A program made the translations under genes and the position numbers. The notes under the pieces were generated by a model that saw nothing but the letters and a program-made list of their open reading frames with translations, did not search any database and was not told the DNA's origin. Of a DNA stretch of 50,602 nt, positions 8,626-17,131 are shown one piece after another. Origin of the DNA: a virus; the IMG/VR virus record IMGVR_UViG_3300027747_000206, positions 1 to 50,602 of that record; one strand, given 5' to 3'. Within the stretch, counting starts at the first letter, position 1, and the number at the start of each line of letters is the position of its first letter.

Positions 8626-8633
8626 TTCTAGGC

Positions 8634-9548
8634 TTAAACGCCTGCTGTACCGTAAAGGGCACGAGGATCGGTAAAGCCGGGGATATAACGCTCGGTGGCT
8701 TTATATCTCATGCTGTCCGTTTCGAAGTCACCTTCCATTGTCTTCTCCAAACGTCTACGCATTAAGAGCTTCATGCCCTCAGGAGCGTCAGTCTGTACCC
8801 ACCATGCAGTGGCAGAAGTCAATCTGGAGATAACTGCGGCACCCTCGTCAAGCAAGCCAATAGACTTAATAGGATTCAAGTCATTGTTTGCTGTACCAGT
8901 ACGCAACACAGATTTCAACAGTACTTCAGCTTGGAAGATATTGCCGGGGGCCACTACAAGTTGTCGTGGAACCAAACGAATCTTCTTACCATTGTTGTCC
9001 ACAGCTTGGCGAATCTGAATCAACATCTGTTCAAGAGATGTCTGAGACAAATTAGCTGATGTAGCCAATTGGTTGCTGAACGATCCACTCACGATTGGGT
9101 GAGCAGTGTTGATCAACGATACGCCATCACCACCAACATAAGAACTATTGAATGCTCTGTTCAAAATATTTGCACAGAGAGTTTCTTTAGTCTCAATCAA
9201 TGACTGAGCGAGATGTCGAGCATACACTTGACCGATACGAATATGGTCACCGTCTTCAACCAACACTTTGGTCAATGCGAAGGCGAGGCCATACACATTG
9301 TATACATAGCGTTGGAGGAAGAGTACACCACCTTGCTGATAGGACACTGGTGTTCCATCAGGCAGTTGGGGTGCGGCTCCAAATCCATAAAGGACTGGCT
9401 CTTCGTGGTAGTTTCTAGGAATGCCCTCTTGTTCACGGAAAACACGAGACCATTCATCTTCTCGGAGGTCATAAACGCCATCAAAGCACTCATTCAAAAT
9501 GGGTTCAACGATGGATCTAAAGTCCGTACTTCGCATTGGTGCGGCCAT
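8634..9548 (-). CDS. Major capsid protein (304 aa, HK97-like fold expected)
   Basis: Features seen are [20 protein letters not shown] near the N-terminus, a long helical region ([20 protein letters not shown] around residue 115), [20 protein letters not shown] around residue 190, and [20 protein letters not shown] at the C-terminus. The LVP-LVVAP strand followed by helices is typical of HK97-fold coat proteins of this size. The gene follows scaffold and accessory head genes and is followed by a strong terminator, as expected for an abundantly made coat protein. There is no sign of a fused protease or long cleavable delta domain. Confidence 0.8.
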   Translation of the reverse strand: MAAPMRSTDFRSIVEPILNECFDGVYDLREDEWSRVFREQEGIPRNYHEEPVLYGFGAAPQLPDGTPVSYQQGGVLFLQRYVYNVYGLAFALTKVLVEDGDHIRIGQVYARHLAQSLIETKETLCANILNRAFNSSYVGGDGVSLINTAHPIVSGSFSNQLATSANLSQTSLEQMLIQIRQAVDNNGKKIRLVPRQLVVAPGNIFQAEVLLKSVLRTGTANNDLNPIKSIGLLDEGAAVISRLTSATAWWVQTDAPEGMKLLMRRRLEKTMEGDFETDSMRYKATERYIPGFTDPRALYGTAGV

Positions 9549-9561
9549 GGTTCAGTCCTCC

Positions 9562-10143
9562 TTATGCTACTGAAGTGAAGTTACCAAAGAATTGTGAATA
9601 AGCATTCACTACTCTAAGCACTACATATGAATCACCCCATGCATTATCTGGATAGGGGGCTATATCAACAACTCTCATATCACCTTGTGATCCACTACCA
9701 ATTGCTGTCGATACACCTAAGGTGCAAGCAGACAAGCCAGTAGTAGTAGAACCTGCAGTTGTATTGGAGAAGTTGTACTCAATACCAATAGAGGTTTGAG
9801 CGATGGTTGCATCTGACTGAATTTCATAAACGATATTGTTATCGTTGTAGAAATAGGCCACACATGAACCTGTGAGGAAAGTAGTACTGGCAGGCCAATA
9901 GTTACTTACACGCCTACGACCAGTAGAATCAGTCCACTCGACACCTGCGAAAGCCCCAGACCATGCGGCTCCTGCTGATGCGACTACGATGACACCTGCT
10001 GATGCACTGTATTTTACTGGCTGACCCTTCAAGATATTTGAAGAATAACCAGACGTAATTCCATTGGCTAACGCCTGAGCACGATCCAGACCAGAGGGGT
10101 GGAACGCAGGACGTAAACCAAATGGAGCGTTAGTTGATGACAT
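9562..10143 (-). CDS. Head decoration / structural protein (193 aa)
   Basis: The protein starts MSSTNAPFGLRPAFHPSGLD, an opening common in small beta-rich proteins encoded just before the capsid gene in related phages. It is rich in Ser, Thr, Gly and Ala with alternating beta-strand patterning, and ends VVNAYSQFFGNFTSVA. It lacks a signal peptide and catalytic residues. Its position between the scaffold cluster and the capsid gene suggests a capsid cement or decoration protein; that role is inferred. Confidence 0.65.
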   Translation of the reverse strand: MSSTNAPFGLRPAFHPSGLDRAQALANGITSGYSSNILKGQPVKYSASAGVIVVASAGAAWSGAFAGVEWTDSTGRRRVSNYWPASTTFLTGSCVAYFYNDNNIVYEIQSDATIAQTSIGIEYNFSNTTAGSTTTGLSACTLGVSTAIGSGSQGDMRVVDIAPYPDNAWGDSYVVLRVVNAYSQFFGNFTSVA

Positions 10144-10165
10144 AATAACTCCTTGTTAAAAATCC

Positions 10166-10708
10166 TCACCCATGAAATATGGGATCGGGAACATTTTTTC
10201 GGCTTAACTGCTTTAGACCATCGCCTTCAATGTCAGTAAGACTTCTGCCTGAACTGTCTGTTCCTTGAAGTTGCTCAACTTGGACTCTGATCTTCTCAGC
10301 CTCCTCATTGGGTGCCTCATGGTGCATCTGTAACATCACGTCTTGATAAATGTCCATAGGAAGTTTATACAAGATCATTTCATTACAGGCAATAAAACCA
10401 ATGTGCTCTCCTGCTTTGACTTTGTAATTCTCAAAATGAGGCATCTCGTCTGCTTTCACAGGGATATAACCTAATCTCATACGCTTATCAATGCTATCGT
10501 AGCTGTTGGTAGTTGACAGCCAACACAGATGCCACCCCGGCATCTCAGGTACTTTGGGTAAAGCACTCTGTGTCCATTCCTCACTCCACATCTTGCGACG
10601 CTCTTGTGCGCTCATGAACTTCTCTTCTGGAGGTAATCTAGTGGTATCCTGACTAGCACGACTTTCACGACCACCTGCAGTTAAAGATTTTTTTAAACGT
10701 GATTCCAT
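10166..10708 (-). CDS. Conserved head-module protein (180 aa), function unknown
   Basis: The protein is charged. It has RLPPEEKFMSAQERRKMWSE, a central WHLCWLSTTNSYDSIDKRMR segment and an acidic to mixed C-terminus. I recognise the WHLCWLSTTN block as recurring in proteins encoded next to phage scaffolds, but no function is known. The gene follows the scaffold and precedes the decoration/capsid genes. No domain with a defined activity is visible. Confidence 0.6.
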   Translation of the reverse strand: MESRLKKSLTAGGRESRASQDTTRLPPEEKFMSAQERRKMWSEEWTQSALPKVPEMPGWHLCWLSTTNSYDSIDKRMRLGYIPVKADEMPHFENYKVKAGEHIGFIACNEMILYKLPMDIYQDVMLQMHHEAPNEEAEKIRVQVEQLQGTDSSGRSLTDIEGDGLKQLSRKNVPDPIFHG

Positions 10709-10724
10709 TTGTTTGATTCCTTAG

Positions 10725-11666
10725 TTAAGTGTTATTTCTAGCTTCTTGGGCATATCGCTTGATCATCTTGGCTCTCTTCTGAGGATCATCCCAGAAACCT
10801 GCATCTTTCATCGCTCGAACCTGTTCGGGTCTTAGCGTGATTTGAGTTCGGTTAGAAGAACCATAAACAGTCTCACGTCCAGTGCCAGTCTGCACACTCC
10901 TTGGTCTCTTAACAAACGGTTTACCGTCCATATCGTCATTGTATCTAGGGTTGATACGCTTTGACAAGCGATTATCTAACTCATCCCAATATTCGGAATC
11001 AGAAGGATTCCAACCCTCTTTGACGAGGTCTTCGTCAATTACTTTGGCGATTCTTGAATCGGTATCAGTCCCATTGGGGTTGTACCAAGAATTCCTCTCC
11101 ATCCAGTCAGATGCGTGCTTCTGAACCTTTGGATCAGGAATATTGTTAGTTTGACGTGGTCTGACCTGAGCATCTTTAAAGCCTTTTAAGTCTCTAATAG
11201 CTGTCCTAGTCTCGTCCCACATCTCTTGTGCTTTGTTAAAAGCATCACCATCACTTACTTGCATGGCCTCAGACATCTTCATCTTGGCATACTGCAATCT
11301 AAGCTCTTGGTCTTCAATAGCCTTGTCTATACGAGCTAAGTCTGCACTGTGGGTTTTGTGCTCCACAACTGCTAGACGCCCCATAAGAGCCTCGTTTTGT
11401 CTTCTAAGAAGGTTCAGTTGGGCTTCCTTCTCGCTAGAAGTGGCTTTGGCTATCTCTTTCTTGTACCTACGCTTTGCTCGTCTAGCATCACGAATGGCTT
11501 GGGTGTCATCTGGATGGTCTTCTCCACCATCATCAGGAACTGAACCACCCTCAGCCTTTTGTTCTTCTTCCTCAGGCATTAAATCCTCAGGAAGATCGAC
11601 CAATGCTGAACCATCAACCTTTTCTTTTACGTTAATGTCTAACTTTTCTGTTGTTTCTGTGCTCAT
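10725..11666 (-). CDS. Probable scaffolding protein (313 aa)
   Basis: The N-terminus is very acidic (ALVDLPEDLMPEEEEQKAEG). A long charged coiled coil follows (residues about 60-165: RRAKRRYKKEIAKATSSEKE, then LLRRQNEALMGRLAVVEHK). The C-terminus is basic (DPQKRAKMIKRYAQEARNNT), as in P22-type scaffolds whose basic tail contacts the coat protein. It is placed between portal/GroES-like genes and the capsid gene, the usual scaffold position. Overlap with the upstream gene is four bases (ATGA type), so coupled translation is likely. Confidence 0.7.
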   Translation of the reverse strand: MSTETTEKLDINVKEKVDGSALVDLPEDLMPEEEEQKAEGGSVPDDGGEDHPDDTQAIRDARRAKRRYKKEIAKATSSEKEAQLNLLRRQNEALMGRLAVVEHKTHSADLARIDKAIEDQELRLQYAKMKMSEAMQVSDGDAFNKAQEMWDETRTAIRDLKGFKDAQVRPRQTNNIPDPKVQKHASDWMERNSWYNPNGTDTDSRIAKVIDEDLVKEGWNPSDSEYWDELDNRLSKRINPRYNDDMDGKPFVKRPRSVQTGTGRETVYGSSNRTQITLRPEQVRAMKDAGFWDDPQKRAKMIKRYAQEARNNT

Positions 11667-12094
11667 ATGAACGCCCTCATTGCTAGTGGATCACAAGTGA
11701 CTTTGGCTATGACTTCGTGGTCGTTTAGGATCATGAACAAGGCTTTATCCTCGTCTTTTTCACCCTCAACTTCAACTTCCCACCTGTCACCACCCCATTT
11801 TGGGACACGGATGTAGTCTCCAACCTCACACCATGAGCCTTCAGGCCAACCTTGCATAGTGTCTCGGTTTTTGAATGCTAGAGGGCCAATCTCAATGACC
11901 TTAGCTACCATGTTTTGCCACTTTTCAGTCTCTTTGGTCTCTGAAACCAAAATGATCCCTGCACTAGTCGTTCTCGTCTTAGTTCTTCTGAGTTGAACTA
12001 AGATTCTTCCACCTAATGGCTTCGCTCCCGGATCTACAACTGGAAAGGCCCAATTTATCTCAGCTTCGCTAGAAGCTACGGTGCTATCGCTCAT
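11663..12094 (-). CDS. GroES-like co-chaperonin domain protein (143 aa)
   Basis: The core PLGGRILVQLRRTKTRTTSA, then GIILVSETKETEKWQNMVAK and VIEIGPLAF, has the order of a GroES beta barrel: an entry strand, a TxxGI mobile-loop region and a K/V-IxIG strand. GDYIRVPKWGGDRWEVEVEG supplies the G-D-x-V strand. The length is longer than host GroES (about 97 aa). It is encoded between portal and scaffold genes, so it probably assists folding of the coat protein by the host GroEL, or is a GroES-fold virion protein. Which of the two cannot be decided here. Confidence 0.65.
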   Translation of the reverse strand: MSDSTVASSEAEINWAFPVVDPGAKPLGGRILVQLRRTKTRTTSAGIILVSETKETEKWQNMVAKVIEIGPLAFKNRDTMQGWPEGSWCEVGDYIRVPKWGGDRWEVEVEGEKDEDKALFMILNDHEVIAKVTCDPLAMRAFI

Positions 12095-12278
12095 TCTCTT
12101 TTTCCTCTTCTTGATCTAACAAGTTGTTAATGGCATCCAAAACTTCTTGGTGCCCCAAATAAATACCCACCATACGTTGGTACGCTTCCCATGTAGAAGC
12201 ATTTCCTGCTCCAAGAGAAAAAGCTATTTCAGCTTGGCGTGCCTTAGTAACGCTGATGACTTGAGTTATAGAGATCAT
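12084..12278 (-). CDS. Small conserved head-module protein (64 aa)
   Basis: The protein begins MISITQVISVTKARQAEIAF, contains GNASTWEAYQRMVGIYLGHQ and ends in an acidic DQEEEKENER tail. It is helical, without membrane segments. The pattern STWEAYQR-VG-Y-G is familiar from small proteins near phage portals, but I know of no function. Its ATG follows the stop of the upstream gene directly (TAAATG), and it overlaps the GroES-like gene by 11 bases. Confidence 0.6.
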   Translation of the reverse strand: MISITQVISVTKARQAEIAFSLGAGNASTWEAYQRMVGIYLGHQEVLDAINNLLDQEEEKENER

Positions 12279-12431
12279 TTATTTTTTCTTTGCTTGTGCT
12301 AGTCCTCCTTGTGGTTTAGTTGGCTTTGTATCGCCTTTGCCCTTTAAAGATGTGCCATCAAGCTTTTCGCCCATAGCGATACGCTTGTGTTGACGAACTA
12401 ATTCGCCTTTTTGCTCTGCATCACTAGACAT
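12279..12431 (-). CDS. Small basic protein (50 aa) downstream of portal
   Basis: A short frame begins MSSDAEQKGELVRQHKRIAM and ends in a Lys/Pro/Gly-rich tail (KGDTKPTKPQGGLAQAKKK). A near-perfect AGGAGG ribosome site lies 5-10 bases before the ATG, inside the last codons of the portal gene, which argues that it is expressed. It overlaps the portal stop by eight bases and abuts the next start (TAAATG). Function is unknown; the basic tail may bind nucleic acid or an acidic protein partner. Confidence 0.6.
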   Translation of the reverse strand: MSSDAEQKGELVRQHKRIAMGEKLDGTSLKGKGDTKPTKPQGGLAQAKKK

Positions 12432-14982
12432 TTTGTCCTCCTAGAAAGTTCTGAGCTTGGTTTTCAAGTCCCAGTGCAGTTTTCACCTGCTCGTGTTGCA
12501 ATTTGCCCCCTTCATGGGTCAATTTTGCAGATTCAATACGCTCTTTGGTGCGGTTATCTTCAGTATTTATAGCTAAATCCATCTGTTTTTCAGCCATAAA
12601 CTTGTCAGCATCAGCTTTTAGCTTGGCTTGTTCCAATTGTTGGCTATTAACTAGCTTGGCTTGAGCCATTTGAGCGTCAACTTGGTCTTTTTGTGCCCTA
12701 CGCTGTGTCTCAGCCATAGAAGTTTGCACCAAAGCCTGAGCGTCAGCGTCCATTGGGGGCTGTGCTTGCTGTTTTAATTGCTGAATTTGTTGCATCATCT
12801 GTTGGAAAATGGGCATAACGTGGGCAAATGTCTGCTCAGAGTCTTGTTGGACGTGCTGAGAGGCCAATGCATACAGTTTGTCAGCCTTGGGAGTAATCTC
12901 AGGGTTGTCGTAGTCAATCATCTTGCCCCTCATGGCCTTCTCAACATACTCATTCATCCTAGATTGATACCACATACCAAAGTGTTGTTGTATATGAGTG
13001 ACCATAGGTTGTATCAAAGAAGGCATGATCAATGGGTTTGCACCACCAAACACTGGATTTTGATAGAAATCTAAGTGACTTTGTATGTGAGCAAGGTGAT
13101 CTTGGGTGTCATATGCTTTAGCAGGCTGACCAGTCATCATCAAGACATTCTCTTGTGAGCTATCAATCATGTCCTCTACAGGCTCCATGATCATTAACTC
13201 ATTGATCTGAGGTATCTTCATCTGCTTCAAAAATCGCTCAAGCACTGCCTTTTGGTTAAAAGCTTGTGGGTACTGAGCCATGATGGACATCACAGCCTGA
13301 GTCTGAGCCATTCTCTGGGTTTCAGAGAAAATATGTGGATCAGAGACTGGTATAACATCAGTGTTTCGCTTGAAGTCTTCCCTATGGATGTCCAAGTCAA
13401 CGACCATCTCACCACGTCTTTGGTCATCTAGATACCATCTATTCAGCCTACCCAAAACTTTCAAGACACGAGCTTGTGACTCGTGCAATCGGGCATGGAT
13501 GGCTGAGTAGACGTGAGCACCTTGTTCGATAAGGGCTTGGGCTGTTCCTACAGGCATATTGTTGCCTGCTTCTGCAATCTTCTCTTCTGAGGTGGACACC
13601 ACCCCTTTAGCCGCATTTGTGAGCCAACCCAACAACTCCATCAGCACTGGGCTAGGAGGATTAAAAGGCATGGGCATGGCTATCTTGCGTACATCGTCAA
13701 CGCCCGGGGCACCCTCAATCTCAGCCACCTGAGTGACCTCAACTTGTTGGGTTTGACCAGACATCCTCGCACCCTTGATCTTCAACATTGTTGCTGAATT
13801 GTTGATATGTGCAGAGTCTAGGAGAGCACGAAGCGATCCTGTGAGAGCCGCAGACAGTCCCCCAATGAGATGAGGCAATCCAATCGCATAAGCTCCACGC
13901 CAAGGTATGAACTTGAACTCTATAAGCCAATCCAACTTGGTCATGGTCTCATCGCCCTCTTCCCAATTCCGATAGAGGCCAACGCACTTCATGTCTAACT
14001 CATCAATCATCATGATGTAAGGAGCAGTCTCGCCCTTAGTGCGTCTGTCTTCATCCATCTCTAGCCATGTATAGATGTGGAATACGTTCCTGACTCCATC
14101 GTCATTGTCTTGAAATTTCTTACCTTCGATCTTGGCGTTTGCTTTTTCAGCGTAGCTCATCTCAGGCTCTGCAGACGCTCTGATCATACTGATGTCTCTG
14201 TAGAGACCTGAGTCCACCCTTCGTTGGAACTCCCAAGAGGTAATGGTATTGACCTCAGTCACCCTTTGGGCAGTGTAGAAGTTGCCTGAGGCATAGGGTA
14301 GGTAGATGTTATCTATGGGCACAAACTCTGTACAGGGACGTTTTTTGCCTTCGTCATACCACATTTTGAGGTACTGTGAGCCACCAAGAGGAAGTTGGGT
14401 CAGTAACTGCTCTTGTTCGTCCCTGAACTCTTCGATTTGCTCTGTTAACTGCCAGTTCATGTAGTCACGTTTACGCTCTGCTACTTCAACTTTCTTCTTG
14501 TCAACATCACCAATAATCTTTGTTCTAGTTGGGCCATCAGGTGGGAACATCTCCTTGATGGCTCTGGAGGCAAAGTCTACGCAAGCCTCAGCCATGATGG
14601 GATGGACTACCTTGGAAGCTCCGAGGAAGTTAGCCCCTCCGGGGGCATCCTTACCCAACCCTGTTCTCTTCAATCCTTCTTCGTACTGTTTGTCTCGCTC
14701 CTCACGACTCTGCTTGTCGTTCTCTACGAGGTCTACATAACGCATAGCAATACGGTTTAGCTCATAGGGATCAAACTCCTCAGCCAAGTTTTGGTAGAAG
14801 TCCTCGTCCTCCTCAGGGCCTTGGTAGTCATCAGTCGTGATAATTGCAGAGCCATCAGGCAGTTCCTCGATGTCCATCTCTTCCTCAGGTAGGTCAACAG
14901 TGACGCTACCATCCTCTGCAGGCTCAGACACGCCATCGACAAAGCGTTGGTAGTCTTGTTCAATAGGCATTTCAGTAGCCAT
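12424..14982 (-). CDS. Portal protein (P22-type, 852 aa)
   Basis: After an acidic N-terminal extension (residues 1-75) comes a long portal-type core with NRIAMRYVDLVENDKQSREE, GANFLGASKVVHPIMAEACV, KMWYDEGKKRPCTEFVPIDN and PWRGAYAIGLPHLIGGLSAA. The C-terminal third is Gln/Met-rich and helical (residues about 730-840, MMQQIQQLKQQAQPPMDADA), as in the barrel of long P22-type portals. It forms the dodecameric DNA channel at the capsid vertex, binding terminase during packaging and the gp4-like adaptor afterwards. Length, gene order after TerL and the core motifs agree. Confidence 0.85.
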   Translation of the reverse strand: MATEMPIEQDYQRFVDGVSEPAEDGSVTVDLPEEEMDIEELPDGSAIITTDDYQGPEEDEDFYQNLAEEFDPYELNRIAMRYVDLVENDKQSREERDKQYEEGLKRTGLGKDAPGGANFLGASKVVHPIMAEACVDFASRAIKEMFPPDGPTRTKIIGDVDKKKVEVAERKRDYMNWQLTEQIEEFRDEQEQLLTQLPLGGSQYLKMWYDEGKKRPCTEFVPIDNIYLPYASGNFYTAQRVTEVNTITSWEFQRRVDSGLYRDISMIRASAEPEMSYAEKANAKIEGKKFQDNDDGVRNVFHIYTWLEMDEDRRTKGETAPYIMMIDELDMKCVGLYRNWEEGDETMTKLDWLIEFKFIPWRGAYAIGLPHLIGGLSAALTGSLRALLDSAHINNSATMLKIKGARMSGQTQQVEVTQVAEIEGAPGVDDVRKIAMPMPFNPPSPVLMELLGWLTNAAKGVVSTSEEKIAEAGNNMPVGTAQALIEQGAHVYSAIHARLHESQARVLKVLGRLNRWYLDDQRRGEMVVDLDIHREDFKRNTDVIPVSDPHIFSETQRMAQTQAVMSIMAQYPQAFNQKAVLERFLKQMKIPQINELMIMEPVEDMIDSSQENVLMMTGQPAKAYDTQDHLAHIQSHLDFYQNPVFGGANPLIMPSLIQPMVTHIQQHFGMWYQSRMNEYVEKAMRGKMIDYDNPEITPKADKLYALASQHVQQDSEQTFAHVMPIFQQMMQQIQQLKQQAQPPMDADAQALVQTSMAETQRRAQKDQVDAQMAQAKLVNSQQLEQAKLKADADKFMAEKQMDLAINTEDNRTKERIESAKLTHEGGKLQHEQVKTALGLENQAQNFLGGQNV

Positions 14983-14984
14983 AA

Positions 14985-17072
14985 TTATTTCCTTTTAATC
15001 CATGTATCTGGTGTCATATGGTGCTTTGCAACAAAGTCATCGTGTAGCTTTTGTGGTGGTATTTTGTGTTCTTTAGATATGTGTGCCATTAACTTGTCTA
15101 TTGAGTGATAGTCTGTCTTAGGTAAGGCAGGCAGATTGGTCTCTAAGCTAAGGACTGCACCACCTTTAGCTAACTTCCTGTCTGCCAGTTCCATAAACAT
15201 GGTGTCAGGGTTACTACTGATAGACACACTTCCACCACGTTTCATTTCAGGCTCAGGCTGTGCTTCTCTAATTGCTTCTGCACCTAAGATTGGCAAAGGC
15301 AAATGGCCTCCATAATAAAGCTCACGCCAATCACTTTTTTTCATTACTGGAGAATTAGCTTGTGTGTATCCTGCATTCTTATGTGCTTGCAATGCATCAG
15401 CCATTTCAGACCATGATTGCCTTGGAAGCTTTCTAAAGTCTGGGTGGGCAAACTCATGGGGTTCAATACGCCCACGATACATATCCCATTTACGCCATTG
15501 CTCAGGAAACAACTCTAATATTGGATTTTGACCTCTTGACTGATCAACATAATCAACTACTTTGCTGTAGAAAGGATTGAAATCTTGAAATGTTTTAGGC
15601 TCATAAGCAAGTTTTTCTGGTGTTGCAACACTAGGAATATCATTGAGTTCACCACTCTTCAATCTATACATTCTTCCCATTTGTGTGCCACCAATTACGT
15701 TTATGGCGGCATCTTCTACTTTATTAGGATCTGCTTCTAATATTGCTTTTGTAGTAGGTTTAGTACCCAAAAGTGCTGACATTCTTCCCCTAAATGCCTC
15801 ACCCACATCTGGATCATCCAACATTTGTTTATATGAGTTTCTGATCATATGCAAGTCAACAGCAGAAGTGTTGGCCTTTTCGAGGTCTAACCATGGTGTA
15901 CCTAAAGATGCAGTCTTTGGCCCAAGACCCGGCACCTGATTCATAACCCTTGTGGTCACATCCCTCATAGTCTCATTAGGCTGAAGCTTAAACATTTCAG
16001 GTTTATCTAATATTAACTTAGCCAATACTGCCTGATTACCTAAATCTGCTGTACCTGAAACACCCATACCACCACGACCTGCGGCTCCAGTGCCCAATTG
16101 CAAATCAGCAGTCTTAGATAAGTTTGGCTCTCCAACACGACCTGCTAAAGCCTTTAGCTCATCCATGTTCACAAGTCTAGCTCTTTGTGCTAAGAACTCG
16201 TTGGGAGTCAATGGAGCATTTGGAGACAATAGAGCAAAGTTCAGCCTATTGAACATATCCACTTCATCTGGATTTTCAATCTTATGCGTCCTAATGAACT
16301 TCTTCATCAATTGATCATGCACATCTTTGGGCAAAGAATTTGGATCAATATTCATTGCCTTGATCTTGAACATATCAGGTATGGTAAAAGTGCCCTCAAG
16401 ACCGCCGGGAATCTTCACCTCTCTGCCCGTAGTCAAGTCAGATATACCAAGTGGCACATCAGGGCTGACACTCATATTGACACCATGCTTGGCACCCCAT
16501 TCAGCCCATTCTTTCTCAGAGGCTTTAGGGCCGGGGGTTCTTGCAGGCTCTGCCCTATATCTATTTCTATTTGCCAATGCTTCTTCTACTGAGCTAACAG
16601 GTATTTGCTCCAATCCCTTGGCCTTAAAAACAGGGTTTGTCATCATAGAACGAGCAATGTCTTCTTCTTTACCTGTAAGCTTGGCAACTTCTTTCATCGA
16701 TCTAGGAATGCCACCACTCTCTTGAATTTGCTCAAAAGCCTTTTGATAAGCATCAAATTCCGAGGGACGGAGACCTAATGACTTTGCTGTTTTAGGCTTA
16801 ATCACACCTGCATTCATGTCCATCATGGAATTGGTCGCTTTGTCAGCCAATTCATTGAATGCTTGTCTATTTGTGATTTTGAGTGGATTGCGTGAATCAC
16901 CAAAAGCTTGGTTATGCAAGTCTGCAATTTGCTTTTGATTGTCAATGAGTTGACCAGAAGCTTGTTGCACCACTCCAGATGGATTAGACAAAAGGTCTTT
17001 GAGTTGGCGTTTAGCCCTATCGCCAAAGGAATAAATAGCGGGCAAGACACCGCTTAGTAGTGCATCAGCCAT
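14985..17072 (-). CDS. Large virion-module protein between TerL and portal (695 aa)
   Basis: No enzyme family is recognised. The N-terminus is helical (SFGDRAKRQLKDLLSNPSGV). The middle contains a Gly-rich stretch (LGTGAAGRGGMGVSGTADLG, about residue 330). The C-terminus holds two GG motifs (KRGGSVSIS and AKGGAVLS around residues 620-650) and a helical end (IDKLMAHISKEHKIPPQKLH). KRGGSV with a following NPDTM-MEL-D-KLAKGG looks like a conserved module shared with other phages of this gene order. Its place between terminase and portal is unusual for P22-like phages. It is probably a virion or head-assembly component; the function is not known. Confidence 0.6.
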   Translation of the reverse strand: MADALLSGVLPAIYSFGDRAKRQLKDLLSNPSGVVQQASGQLIDNQKQIADLHNQAFGDSRNPLKITNRQAFNELADKATNSMMDMNAGVIKPKTAKSLGLRPSEFDAYQKAFEQIQESGGIPRSMKEVAKLTGKEEDIARSMMTNPVFKAKGLEQIPVSSVEEALANRNRYRAEPARTPGPKASEKEWAEWGAKHGVNMSVSPDVPLGISDLTTGREVKIPGGLEGTFTIPDMFKIKAMNIDPNSLPKDVHDQLMKKFIRTHKIENPDEVDMFNRLNFALLSPNAPLTPNEFLAQRARLVNMDELKALAGRVGEPNLSKTADLQLGTGAAGRGGMGVSGTADLGNQAVLAKLILDKPEMFKLQPNETMRDVTTRVMNQVPGLGPKTASLGTPWLDLEKANTSAVDLHMIRNSYKQMLDDPDVGEAFRGRMSALLGTKPTTKAILEADPNKVEDAAINVIGGTQMGRMYRLKSGELNDIPSVATPEKLAYEPKTFQDFNPFYSKVVDYVDQSRGQNPILELFPEQWRKWDMYRGRIEPHEFAHPDFRKLPRQSWSEMADALQAHKNAGYTQANSPVMKKSDWRELYYGGHLPLPILGAEAIREAQPEPEMKRGGSVSISSNPDTMFMELADRKLAKGGAVLSLETNLPALPKTDYHSIDKLMAHISKEHKIPPQKLHDDFVAKHHMTPDTWIKRK

Positions 17073-17131
17073 TCTGACCTCGTAGGGTGGGAATACACCT
17101 ATTATGACTAGGGTTTGGGTTTTGGTCTACC

